From assembly GCA_031254095.1 (NCBI GenBank), contig JAIRVC010000387.1, positions 1 to 9,046 on the forward strand: a DNA stretch of 9,046 bases, written 5' to 3'. The notes under the pieces are model-generated. The model had not been told where the DNA came from. It saw only the letters and a program-made list of their open reading frames with translations, and did no database searches. Below are positions 1 through 6,070 of the stretch, piece after piece. The first letter of the stretch is position 1, and every line of letters starts with the position of its first letter. The stretch comes from Acidobacteriota bacterium. Lineage in GTDB: Bacteria; Acidobacteriota; UBA6911. A program made the translations under genes and the position numbers.

Positions 1-1456
1 GATCCTGTAGCGGCCGCGGTATCGTGTGCAAAACATTCGCGGTGGCGATGAACATCACCATGGACAGATCAAATTCCGTATCCATGTAGTGATCCACAAA
101 CATGTTGTTTTGTTCCGGATCAAGTCCCTCAAGGCGCGCCGATGACGGGTCGCCGCGGAAGTCCGTGCTCATCTTGTCTACTTCGTCCAGCATGAAAACC
201 GGGTTCCGGGTTCCGGCCTTTTTCATATACTGAATAATTTGTCCGGGCAGAGCGCCGATATACGTTCGGCGATGGCCGCGAATTTCCGCCTCGTCGCGCA
301 CGCCGCCGAGCGAAAGCCTGACAAACTGCCGTCCCGTCGCCCGCGCAATCGATTTTCCAAGAGAAGTTTTGCCGACCCCCGGAGGGCCTACAAAGCAGAG
401 AATCGTTCCCAGCGGTTTTTTTACAAGACTGCGCACGGCGAGGAATTCCAGTATACGGTCTTTAATTTTTTCGAGGCCGTAATGATCGTCTTCCAATACC
501 TGTTTTGACCAGTTGATGTCGCGGACTTCTTTGGACTTCTTGTGCCAGGGCATCGCAAGAAGCCAGTCGAGGTAGGTACGCGAAACCGTCGATTCCGCCG
601 ACATCGGCGGCATCATTTCGAGCCGCTGGATTTCCTTTAGAGCCTTTTCTCTGGCGTCCTTAGGCATACGCGCGGCTTCGACCTGCTTTTTCAACTCTTC
701 CAGTTCGTTTTTTTCGTCCTTGCGTCCCAGTTCCTTCTGGATCGCCTTCATTTTTTCGTTGAGGTAGTATTCCTTCTGCGCCTTTTCCATCTGGCGCTTT
801 ACGCGCCCCTGAATATTGCGATCCACCTTGATTTTTTCCATCTCGACTTCGATGATCTCGTTGATCTTTTCGATTCGTTCGGAAAGATCTATCGTTTCAA
901 GAAGCTGCTGTTTTTCCTCAAGACCTATTGGAAGATTCGCGCAAATGTTGTCCGCGAGCTTTTGCGGCTCAAGCATTCTCATGGTGCTGAGAATCGCGTC
1001 ATAATTCATATGGTGGTTAAGCTTGGAAAACTGTTCAAAAACAGTCTGCATCCGCTTGACCAGAAGGCCCGTGCGCGCGCCGGAGACCGATGTTTCTTCA
1101 AGCAGTTCCACATCGGCGACAAAAAAACCGGGATCCTGCGAGCAGCGCAGAGCCCTGACCCTCTGGATTCCCTCAACCAGAACCTTGATATTTCCGTCGG
1201 AAAGCTTGACGCTCTGAACTATGCCGGCGACCGTTCCCGTCAGATAAATATCCTTATCGGACGGATCGTCCACCGAAGCGTCCATCTGCGTCGCCAGAAA
1301 TACGCGCCTTGATCCTTCAAGCGCGAATTCAAGTGCCCGCACGGAGGATGGGCGCCCGATTACAAAAGGGATCATCATGTGCGGAAAAACGACAACGTCC
1401 CTGATCGGGATCATGGGGAGCCGTTCAATTTTTTTCAATGGAGTTTCACTTGTCAT
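1..1456 (-). CDS. lon: ATP-dependent Lon protease, N-terminal 485 residues (gene continues past the left edge)
   Basis: Lon is a cytosolic ATP-driven serine protease that degrades misfolded and some regulatory proteins. The reading frame is open from the ATG at 1456 to the window edge. The N-terminal substrate-binding domain begins with IPIRDVVVFPHMMIPF, followed by a long charged helical region (about residues 190-300, with QMEKAQKEYYLNEKMKAIQKE). The AAA+ module then shows Walker A GPPGVGKTS (357-365, K363), Walker B FMLDEVDKM (421-429) and a sensor-1 stretch FIATAN. These positions match E. coli Lon almost residue for residue. Roughly the last 40 percent, including the Ser-Lys catalytic dyad, lies outside the window, so catalytic integrity cannot be judged. 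The start lies 8 bases after the clpX stop with no convincing Shine-Dalgarno close by, so translational coupling to clpX is likely. It is the last visible gene of the tig-clpP-clpX-lon set. Confidence 0.97.
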   Translation of the reverse strand, partial: MTSETPLKKIERLPMIPIRDVVVFPHMMIPFVIGRPSSVRALEFALEGSRRVFLATQMDASVDDPSDKDIYLTGTVAGIVQSVKLSDGNIKVLVEGIQRVRALRCSQDPGFFVADVELLEETSVSGARTGLLVKRMQTVFEQFSKLNHHMNYDAILSTMRMLEPQKLADNICANLPIGLEEKQQLLETIDLSERIEKINEIIEVEMEKIKVDRNIQGRVKRQMEKAQKEYYLNEKMKAIQKELGRKDEKNELEELKKQVEAARMPKDAREKALKEIQRLEMMPPMSAESTVSRTYLDWLLAMPWHKKSKEVRDINWSKQVLEDDHYGLEKIKDRILEFLAVRSLVKKPLGTILCFVGPPGVGKTSLGKSIARATGRQFVRLSLGGVRDEAEIRGHRRTYIGALPGQIIQYMKKAGTRNPVFMLDEVDKMSTDFRGDPSSARLEGLDPEQNNMFVDHYMDTEFDLSMVMFIATANVLHTIPRPLQD

Positions 1457-1464
1457 GTCTGCGG

Positions 1465-2733
1465 TTAACCGGCCTTTTCCAACAGGGTAAAGACGATATC
1501 CTTATTTTCCAACATTTCCGGCGTTATTACAAACTCCTTCATTTTTTTCTGCGAAGGCAGTTGATACATCACATCCAGCATGAGGTCTTCGAGAATTACC
1601 TTCAGGCCGCGCGCGCCCATTTTGCGTTCCATCGCCTGATTGGCTATGGCCGCAATCGCGTCGTCGGTGAAGCGGAGTTTTACATTTTCATATTCGAACA
1701 TTTTCTGGAACTGCCGCACCAGCGCGTTCTTCGGCCGGGTAAGAATATCGACAAGCGCGTCTTTGTCAAGATCTGAAAGCGTGCCGACAACCGGCAGGCG
1801 GCCGACAAATTCCGGAATCAGCCCGTATTTTATCAGATCGCGCGGTTCACATGCCTCAATAATGTTGGCGGGCATTTCTTTGCGCATACTCAGGACGGAT
1901 TTCGGTCCTTTTTCCGCTTTTTCGTTGACCAGAAATCCCACGCTCTTTTTGCCGATACGGCGTTCAATAATCTTGTCGAGCCCCACAAACGCGCCGCCGC
2001 AGATAAACAGAATGTCGGTGGTGTCAATCTGGACGAATTCCTGATGCGGATGCTTGCGGCCGCCCTGCGGCGGCACATTCGCGACGGTTCCCTCGAGGAT
2101 TTTCAGAAGCGCCTGCTGTACGCCCTCGCCGGAAACGTCGCGCGTAATTGATGGATTTTCGTCTTTACGCGCGATCTTGTCGATCTCGTCCACATGAATG
2201 ATGCCCTGCTGGCATCTGTCCCTGGCGCCGCCGGCGGCCTGCAGCAGTTTGAGGATTAGATTCTCGACATCCTCACCCACATAGCCCGCCTCGGTCAGGG
2301 TCGTCGCGTCAACAATGGCGAAAGGAACCGAGAGCATTTTGGCCAGCGTCTGCGCCATCAGGGTTTTTCCCGTACCCGTCGGTCCGATCAGAAGCACGTT
2401 GCTTTTCTGAAGTTCCAGATCGCCGCATTTTCGGGACATTTCCAGGCGCTTATAGTGGTTGTAAACCGCCACCGCCAGCTTTTTTTTGACGACTTCCTGC
2501 CCGATCACATATTGATCGAGGAATTCCTTGATATCCTGCGGTTTCGGCAGCTGGCCGACCAGAGGATGCGTGACGGCGACATCGTCGGAAATAATATCGT
2601 TGCAGATATCGACGCATTCATCGCAGATGTAAACGCTTGGTCCGGCGATAAGCTTTTTTACGTCGCTCTGGCTTTTAGAGCAGAAGGAACATCTTAGAAT
2701 TTCCTCTCTGTCGTCTCTTATATAATTCCCCAT
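1465..2733 (-). CDS. clpX: ClpX, ATP-dependent unfoldase subunit of the ClpXP protease
   Basis: ClpX is a hexameric AAA+ unfoldase that recognises tagged substrates and threads them into ClpP. At 422 residues it is of normal family length. Visible in order: the N-terminal zinc-binding domain with cysteine pairs C15/C18 and C37/C40; Walker A GPTGTGKT (117-124); pore-1 loop GYVG (150-153); Walker B ending HVDEID (180-185); the RKH pore motif (226-228); the arginine finger in PEFVGRLP (R312); and sensor-2 GARGLK (R375). The ClpP-docking loop, usually IGF, reads VGF here (265-267), a conservative change. The start is an ATG 12 bases after the clpP stop, preceded by a purine-rich AAGGCGGGA. It sits between clpP and lon in the same orientation, the usual operon order. 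All catalytic motifs are intact. Confidence 0.98.
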   Translation of the reverse strand: MGNYIRDDREEILRCSFCSKSQSDVKKLIAGPSVYICDECVDICNDIISDDVAVTHPLVGQLPKPQDIKEFLDQYVIGQEVVKKKLAVAVYNHYKRLEMSRKCGDLELQKSNVLLIGPTGTGKTLMAQTLAKMLSVPFAIVDATTLTEAGYVGEDVENLILKLLQAAGGARDRCQQGIIHVDEIDKIARKDENPSITRDVSGEGVQQALLKILEGTVANVPPQGGRKHPHQEFVQIDTTDILFICGGAFVGLDKIIERRIGKKSVGFLVNEKAEKGPKSVLSMRKEMPANIIEACEPRDLIKYGLIPEFVGRLPVVGTLSDLDKDALVDILTRPKNALVRQFQKMFEYENVKLRFTDDAIAAIANQAMERKMGARGLKVILEDLMLDVMYQLPSQKKMKEFVITPEMLENKDIVFTLLEKAG

Positions 2734-2745
2734 AAAAGTCCCGCC

Positions 2746-3333
2746 TTATTCTTTTTTGGTAATGACCTGATCCACAACGCCGTATTCTCTGCTCTGTTCC
2801 GCGGTCATGATGTAATCGCGCTCGACGTCTTTTTCGATGCGTTCGAGCGTCTGCCCCGTATGCCTGGCCAGAATCATGTTCAGATACTCGCGCATTCGGA
2901 GAATCTCTTTGGCGTGTATGTCAATATCCGTTGCCTGCCCGGCAAGGCCGCTCATGGACGGCTGATGAATCAGTATCCTCGAATTAGGCAGGGCGAAACG
3001 CTTTCCCGGAGCGCCGGCCGCCAGAATCAGTGCCCCCATGCTTGAAGCCTGGCCTATACATATCGTGGATACGTCCGGTCGGATGTACTGCATGGTATCG
3101 TATATGGCCATACCCGCCGTAATAGACCCGCCGGGCGAATTTATGTAAAGATGAACATCTTTATCGGGAGCTTCGGCTTCCAGAAAGAGAAGCTGCGCGA
3201 TGACAAGATTGGCGACATTGTCATCAACGGGCGTTCCAAGAAAGATAATATTGTCTTTCAACAGGCGCGAATAAATGTCATAGGCTCTTTCGCCCCTGTT
3301 GCTTTGCTCGACTACCATCGGGATAAGTGTCAA
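2746..3333 (-). CDS. clpP: ClpP, proteolytic subunit of the Clp protease
   Basis: ClpP is the tetradecameric serine peptidase chamber that works with ClpX (and ClpA/ClpC where present) in the cytosol. At 195 residues it is of standard length. The catalytic triad is visible: Ser98 in GQASSMGA, His123 in ILIHQPS, and Asp173 in VERDYIM. The N-terminal [10 protein letters not shown] and the YINSPGGS strand are typical. The chosen start is a TTG codon at 3333, because homologues begin at exactly this point (M-x-L-I/V-P-M-V) and because GGAG on the minus strand (3346-3343) lies 9 bases upstream. The nearest in-frame ATG (codon 6) would remove the conserved first residues. Only 6 bases separate it from the tig stop, so co-translation with tig is likely. 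ClpX is encoded directly downstream. No defects are seen. Confidence 0.98.
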   Translation of the reverse strand: MTLIPMVVEQSNRGERAYDIYSRLLKDNIIFLGTPVDDNVANLVIAQLLFLEAEAPDKDVHLYINSPGGSITAGMAIYDTMQYIRPDVSTICIGQASSMGALILAAGAPGKRFALPNSRILIHQPSMSGLAGQATDIDIHAKEILRMREYLNMILARHTGQTLERIEKDVERDYIMTAEQSREYGVVDQVITKKE

Positions 3334-3339
3334 GGCTCT

Positions 3340-4614
3340 TTACTCCACGCGAATATTAGCATTGCGATAGATGAAATCAAACGCCTTGCCCTGCAACACG
3401 CTCTGTTTCAATTCATCCATTCGATTTGCTTTTTCAAAATCAGCCCGCCAGGCCTCCGCGGATTTGCGCGACTGAGCGGCCAGTTTATCCAGTTCCGCGG
3501 AAATATCCTCCTCGGAAACTTCGAGATTTTCCTGCCTGGCTATCGCGTCAAGGAATATCATGCGGCGAACGGCCTGCTCCGCATGAGGACGCTGCTCGCC
3601 GTATATCTTCTTCCAATCGAAACCGGCGGTCTGCTTAACGTCAAAACCCTGGTAGGCCAGATTATTTACCAGCCGGCGCATATACTCGTTCAGCTCGTCG
3701 TTCACCATACATTCAGGCACATCAATCGGCTGACGCTCAATTATGGCGTCCAACAGTTCCTCACGAGCTTTCTTTTCGGCACTTTCCCCGGTTCGCGTTG
3801 CCAAATCTTCACGTATTTTTTCGCGAAGCGCCTCAATATTGTCAACGCCGATATCCTTGGCAAAATCGTCGTTCAGTTCAGGAAGCTGCCGTTCCTTGAT
3901 CTCTTTTACAAGAACTGTGTACGCCGTCTTTTTGCCCGCAATTTTTTTGCTCTGATAGTCGTCAGGATAGCTGACTTCGAAATTCAGCGTGTCGTTTACC
4001 TTCGCGCCGCGCAGATTATCGGAAAATTCCGCGACAGTCTGCGAACTTCCCACAATTAAAGTGACGTCTTCATCGTGAATCGGCACGCTTTCGCCTTCCG
4101 TCAGGCCGTCTACGTCCGCCAGCACATAATGTCCGTCTTTGGCTTCGCCCTCCACCGGAGCGAACTGGGCGTATTGTTCCCTGACATGTTCAACGGCCTG
4201 CGTCACGTCTTCGTCTTTGACTTCCGCCGAATCCTGTTTAATCTCAACGCCTTTGTAATCCTTAACTTCAAGCGGCGGAAGCTCCTCAAAAGAAAACGTA
4301 AATTTAAAAGGGCTGCCGGGTTTGTTTTCAAACTCTTTAATTTCAGGCCGGTCCAGCGGCTTCAGATTATGCGCGTCGATGGCGTCATTCCACACGCGAT
4401 CCATAATCCGCTGAGAGGCTTCATCCTGAATTTCCTTTTCAAAGCGCCGCCGGACGATGCCGTTCGGGACTTTTCCGGGACGAAACCCCGGAACTTTTGC
4501 CGTGCGTGAATATTCCCGCGCGATTTTTTCGAGTTCTTTTTCAAAATCTTCAACGGAGATTTCACCGGTGAGATTTTTCCTGCAACTGTTTACCTGGGTA
4601 ATTTCAACTGTCAA
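3340..4614 (-). CDS. tig: Trigger factor, ribosome-associated chaperone and peptidyl-prolyl isomerase
   Basis: Trigger factor binds ribosomal protein L23 at the exit tunnel and shields nascent chains. At 424 residues it is close to the usual 430 or so. The ribosome-binding signature GFRPGK (43-48, within KVPGFRPGKVP) is intact. The N-terminal domain covers about 1-115, an FKBP-like PPIase domain about 155-240 (from DGHYVLADVDG to AYTVLVKEI), and the helical C-terminal chaperone domain about 245-424. The start is TTG at 4614. The same frame reaches a stop upstream before any ATG, and homologues start at this point. GGGG on the minus strand (4627-4624) lies 9 bases upstream and may act as a weak Shine-Dalgarno. 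It is the first protein gene of the cluster, downstream of tRNA-Leu. The TTG start may hold down its output relative to transcript level, which is an inference. Confidence 0.97.
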   Translation of the reverse strand: MTVEITQVNSCRKNLTGEISVEDFEKELEKIAREYSRTAKVPGFRPGKVPNGIVRRRFEKEIQDEASQRIMDRVWNDAIDAHNLKPLDRPEIKEFENKPGSPFKFTFSFEELPPLEVKDYKGVEIKQDSAEVKDEDVTQAVEHVREQYAQFAPVEGEAKDGHYVLADVDGLTEGESVPIHDEDVTLIVGSSQTVAEFSDNLRGAKVNDTLNFEVSYPDDYQSKKIAGKKTAYTVLVKEIKERQLPELNDDFAKDIGVDNIEALREKIREDLATRTGESAEKKAREELLDAIIERQPIDVPECMVNDELNEYMRRLVNNLAYQGFDVKQTAGFDWKKIYGEQRPHAEQAVRRMIFLDAIARQENLEVSEEDISAELDKLAAQSRKSAEAWRADFEKANRMDELKQSVLQGKAFDFIYRNANIRVE

Positions 4615-4701
4615 AGTGCGTTTCCCCGCTTGTTTTGTTGAATTTCATTTCAGATTTTCCAAGGCTTACGCCCTGTTCCGTCCAGTTCCATCTATATAAA
4701 A
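4615..4701 (-). other. Spacer between tRNA-Leu and tig
   Basis: These 87 bases join the tRNA 3' end to the tig start. No strong terminator hairpin with a T-run and no clear promoter were found in it. This favours, but does not prove, read-through from tRNA-Leu into tig. After tRNA processing it would form the tig 5' leader. Confidence 0.45.
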
Positions 4702-4786
4702 TGGTGCGAAAGGGGGGAGTTGAACCCCCACCCCTTGCGGGACTGGATCCTAAGTCCAGCGCGTCTGCCAATTCCGCCACTTTCGC
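4702..4786 (-). tRNA. tRNA-Leu, anticodon UAG
   Basis: The minus strand folds as a class II tRNA of 85 nucleotides including an encoded CCA. The acceptor stem GCGAAAG (4786-4780) pairs with CTTTCGC (4712-4706), followed by discriminator A (4705) and CCA (4704-4702). The anticodon stem is CTGGA/TCCAG around the loop CTTAGGA, giving anticodon TAG (4752-4750), which reads CUA and related leucine codons. A long variable arm (CCC-GCAA-GGG) and T-arm GGGGG-TTCAACT-CCCCC follow. The D-arm GGCGGAATTGGCAGACGC is the usual leucine form. It lies 87 bases upstream of tig in the same orientation. Confidence 0.97.
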
Positions 4787-4805
4787 AAAAATATTTGCCG
4801 TCGTG

Positions 4806-4832
4806 TTTCCGGAATGATTGGAATGCCGGAAA
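4806..4832. repeat. Inverted repeat TTTCCGG/CCGGAAA in the leader of tRNA-Leu
   Basis: Perfect 7-bp arms (4806-4812 and 4826-4832) flank a 13-base centre. It lies between the predicted minus-strand promoter and the 5' end of tRNA-Leu, so it would be transcribed in the tRNA leader. It could be a processing hairpin, a protein-binding site or chance. There is no T-run, so a terminator is unlikely. Confidence 0.4.
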
Positions 4833-4865
4833 GGCAAAAGCAAGGGCGAGCAAAACCAAGGCCAA

Positions 4866-4894
4866 AATCTAGCAAAGCCGCCTTGCTCTGTCAA
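4866..4894 (-). promoter_or_regulatory. Predicted sigma-70-type promoter for tRNA-Leu and tig-clpP-clpX-lon
   Basis: On the minus strand a perfect -35 hexamer TTGACA (4894-4889) is followed by an optimal 17-base spacer and the -10-like TAGATT (4871-4866, 4 of 6 matches to TATAAT). Transcription would start near 4858, about 70 bases before the mature tRNA. No heat-shock (sigma-32) consensus was noticed in the region. This is a consensus match only; start sites were not measured. Confidence 0.6.
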
Positions 4895-4925
4895 TGGAAT
4901 CAGTGCGTGTAGCCCGTTTTTATGC

Positions 4926-4955
4926 TTGACTTCGCCGTGCGGATAACTGCATTAT
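4926..4955 (+). promoter_or_regulatory. Predicted promoter for the ECF sigma factor gene
   Basis: The plus strand carries TTGACT (4926-4931), an 18-base spacer and CATTAT (4950-4955, 4 of 6 matches). A transcript starting near 4962 would have a leader of about 70 bases that contains the whole hairpin at 4991-5026. The site is divergent from the tRNA/tig promoter, with about 30 bases between the two -35 boxes. Alternatively the gene could be autoregulated from an ECF-type promoter, but no clear AAC/CGT-type pair was recognised. Confidence 0.4.
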
Positions 4956-4990
4956 CCTTCCGCCCCGTTTACCATGTCCGGCGGGACGTG

Positions 4991-5026
4991 TCTTCGAATT
5001 CAAATTTTCTAATTTGAATTTGGAGG
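4991..5026 (+). promoter_or_regulatory. Leader hairpin that buries the Shine-Dalgarno of the sigma factor gene
   Basis: A perfect 10-bp inverted repeat, AATTCAAATT (4997-5006) and AATTTGAATT (5011-5020), encloses the loop TTCT. In RNA the stem extends outward by six more contiguous pairs: UCUUCG (4991-4996) with UGGAGG (5021-5026), three of them G-U wobbles. The result is 16 unbroken pairs with a 4-base loop. The GGAGG ribosome-binding site (5022-5026) for the ATG at 5036 is entirely within the 3' arm. This geometry is expected of a translational switch such as an RNA thermometer or a trans-acting RNA or protein target. As DNA, the palindrome could instead be a repressor operator. Confidence 0.6.
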
Positions 5027-5035
5027 ATGTCCTGT

Positions 5036-5725
5036 ATGACCACCCGCCCCGAACCTTCTTCGTCTGAAGGTTTTGATTCGTCCGTTTCTGAATATATTTC
5101 CGCCTGCGAGGCGCCAAACGGCGCGTGGCAGCATTTTCCGCAGGAATGCCGGCGGTGGAATGACGAAGAGCTTTCCCGCATACGATGCGAGCTGCGCAAA
5201 CTTGCCGCCGTTCGGGTGTTGAACGTCACCGACGCGGAAGACATCGTTCAGGACACTCTTCTTACCCTGATTCGCAATTGTCCTAAAAATGAATTGGAAA
5301 AGGGGCCGCTTGTGTGGAGCATAGGCGTTTTACGCAACAAAATCGGCAACTATTATCGCAAAGGCCGTTGCCGCGCAAAGCATGAAGCCGACGGAACGGA
5401 ACTCCGGCAGGGACTGTTCCAGATCAGAAGTGCGGTTTCTCCGGACGGAGACCTGTTGAACGGAGAACTTAGAAATGTCATAGCCGGCACTATTGAAAGT
5501 TTGCCGCGCCCGCAAAAAACGGCTATGAAAATGCTGATCGCGGGATTAAGTCCCGGAGAAATCGCGGAAAAAATGCGGCCCGAACGGTATCAAACGGTGA
5601 TAAACCATCTTCACCGGGGGCGCAAAAAACTTGCGCAGGAACTGACCCGGTGCGGATTCGGCGGAATGCGCGCAATGAAACGCGAGAGGAGAGAGAAAAA
5701 ACAGTGGCTGGTGGCTAGTGATTAG
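5036..5725 (+). CDS. ECF-type sigma-70 family RNA polymerase sigma factor
   Basis: This is a 229-residue alternative sigma factor that would direct RNA polymerase to a specific gene set. The first 35 or so residues are Ser/Glu-rich and not typical of the family. Region 2 is seen as DAEDIVQDTLLTLI (66-79), with the region 2.3/2.4 helix VLRNKIGNYYRKGR (98-111). Region 4 runs from LPRPQKTAMKML (156-167) through GLSPGEIAEKM to VINHLHRGRKKLAQEL (about 170-203), a helix-turn-helix for the -35 element. The start at 5036 is chosen because GGAGG (5022-5026) lies 9 bases upstream. An in-frame ATG at 5027 directly abuts that GGAGG and could not be served by it. No anti-sigma factor gene follows; control may rest on the leader hairpin. 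The final residues (QWLVASD) and the stop are encoded by the repeat element that begins at about 5703, so the original C-terminus may have been different. Confidence 0.88.
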   Translation: MTTRPEPSSSEGFDSSVSEYISACEAPNGAWQHFPQECRRWNDEELSRIRCELRKLAAVRVLNVTDAEDIVQDTLLTLIRNCPKNELEKGPLVWSIGVLRNKIGNYYRKGRCRAKHEADGTELRQGLFQIRSAVSPDGDLLNGELRNVIAGTIESLPRPQKTAMKMLIAGLSPGEIAEKMRPERYQTVINHLHRGRKKLAQELTRCGFGGMRAMKRERREKKQWLVASD

Positions 5726-5741
5726 TGGCTGGTGATCAGCA

Positions 5742-5764
5742 CGGGCGACCGTGACGGTCGCCCG
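5742..5764. repeat. Perfect GC-rich palindrome, possible transcript-ending or stabilising hairpin
   Basis: CGGGCGACCGT (5742-5752) and its exact reverse complement ACGGTCGCCCG (5754-5764) are separated by one base. In RNA the innermost pairs would open into a small loop, leaving a very stable stem 17 bases after the sigma gene stop. No T-run follows (CTCGCGCATTTG), so it is a poor intrinsic terminator. It could protect the mRNA 3' end or be the core of the surrounding repeat element. Confidence 0.6.
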
Positions 5765-5780
5765 CTCGCGCATTTGCACC

Positions 5781-5839
5781 CTTTGCGCTTTCTTTTCGTT
5801 CTTCACAGTTAAAAAATTCACCGCAAAGAGCGCAAAGAA
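5781..5839. repeat. CTTTGCGCT ... CGCAAAGAGCGCAAAG inverted and tandem repeat
   Basis: CTTTGCGCT (5781-5789) is mirrored exactly by AGCGCAAAG (5829-5837). The right side also holds two tandem copies of CGCAAAGA (5823-5830 and 5831-5838). Short CGCAAAGAG-type repeats of this kind occur dispersed in intergenic regions of many bacteria. Here it is nested within the larger element. Its function is unknown. Confidence 0.5.
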
Positions 5840-5964
5840 TATCTTGCGCCAATCGCAAAACCTTCTTGCCGGCAACTTCAATTCCAAAAGTTACCCAAAA
5901 GATGGTTCGCCGCTGATTTTCTGACCACTAACCACTAGCAACTGGCCACTGACCACCAGCCACG

Positions 5965-6070
5965 GACATTCCAATTTACCGGCGGTTTTTTATCCATTAC
6001 AATTATAGTTTTCTATCAGCGCTTCCCCCTGGGCGGAAACACTGATTAATTTCTGGCGGGCGGAGGATAT
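5965..6070 (+). promoter_or_regulatory. Leader and possible promoter of the XRE-cupin / acyl-CoA synthetase operon
   Basis: Beyond the repeat element this AT-richer stretch contains a -10-like TATAGT (6004-6009, 5 of 6 matches), but no convincing -35 hexamer at 16 to 18 bases. The small inverted repeat ATAG-TTTT-CTAT (6005-6016) overlaps it and could be an operator for the XRE-type regulator encoded downstream. The Shine-Dalgarno GGAGG (6062-6066) precedes the ATG at 6071 by only 4 bases. All of this is weak consensus reading. Confidence 0.3.

Larger units (their letters stand above)
5703..5964. repeat. Composite non-coding repeat element with inverted ends (MITE-like or REP-like)
   Basis: The outer ends are an exact 11-bp inverted repeat, GTGGCTGGTGG (5704-5714) and CCACCAGCCAC (5953-5963). 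The left arm repeats AGTGGCTGGTG twice with a 21-base period (5703-5713, 5724-5734). The right arm (5921-5963) is a series of related CCACTA/CCACTG/CCACCA units in the opposite orientation. Between them lie a GC-rich palindrome (5742-5764), the pair CTTTGCGCT/AGCGCAAAG (5781-5789, 5829-5837), and the tandem CGCAAAGAG-CGCAAAGAA. There is no coding sequence of family character and no clear target-site duplication. It overlaps the last codons of the sigma gene. This element fills most of the 345-base stretch between the sigma gene and the XRE-cupin gene. Confidence 0.65.

Noticed and set aside
1462..1471. Perfect 10-bp palindrome CGGTTAACCG at the clpX stop / lon start junction
   Set aside because: It has no loop for an RNA hairpin, is short, and overlaps the clpX stop codon; chance is a sufficient explanation.
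3151..4059. Plus-strand 302-codon open frame
   Set aside because: It is antisense to clpP and tig, which are unmistakable; the Phe/Arg-rich translation is a shadow.
4604..4894. Minus-strand 96-codon reading frame containing AELADALDLGSSPARGGGSTPP
   Set aside because: This is the well-known spurious translation of a tRNA-Leu gene; the frame spans the tRNA at 4702-4786 and has no protein character elsewhere.
5027..5035. In-frame ATG at 5027 as the sigma factor start
   Set aside because: It directly abuts GGAGG, leaving no spacing for the ribosome; the ATG at 5036 has the proper 9-base distance.
5742..5764. Intrinsic terminator of the sigma gene
   Set aside because: The hairpin is strong but is followed by CTCGCGCATTTG with no T-run, so it does not fit the Rho-independent pattern.
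5546..5887. Minus-strand 113-codon frame across the sigma gene end and the repeat element
   Set aside because: It translates repeat units (HQPLITSHQPL) and antisense sigma sequence; no ribosome-binding site or family similarity supports it.
5703..5964. CRISPR array
   Set aside because: Repeat units are short, degenerate, in facing orientation and lack regular unique spacers; no cas gene is visible.
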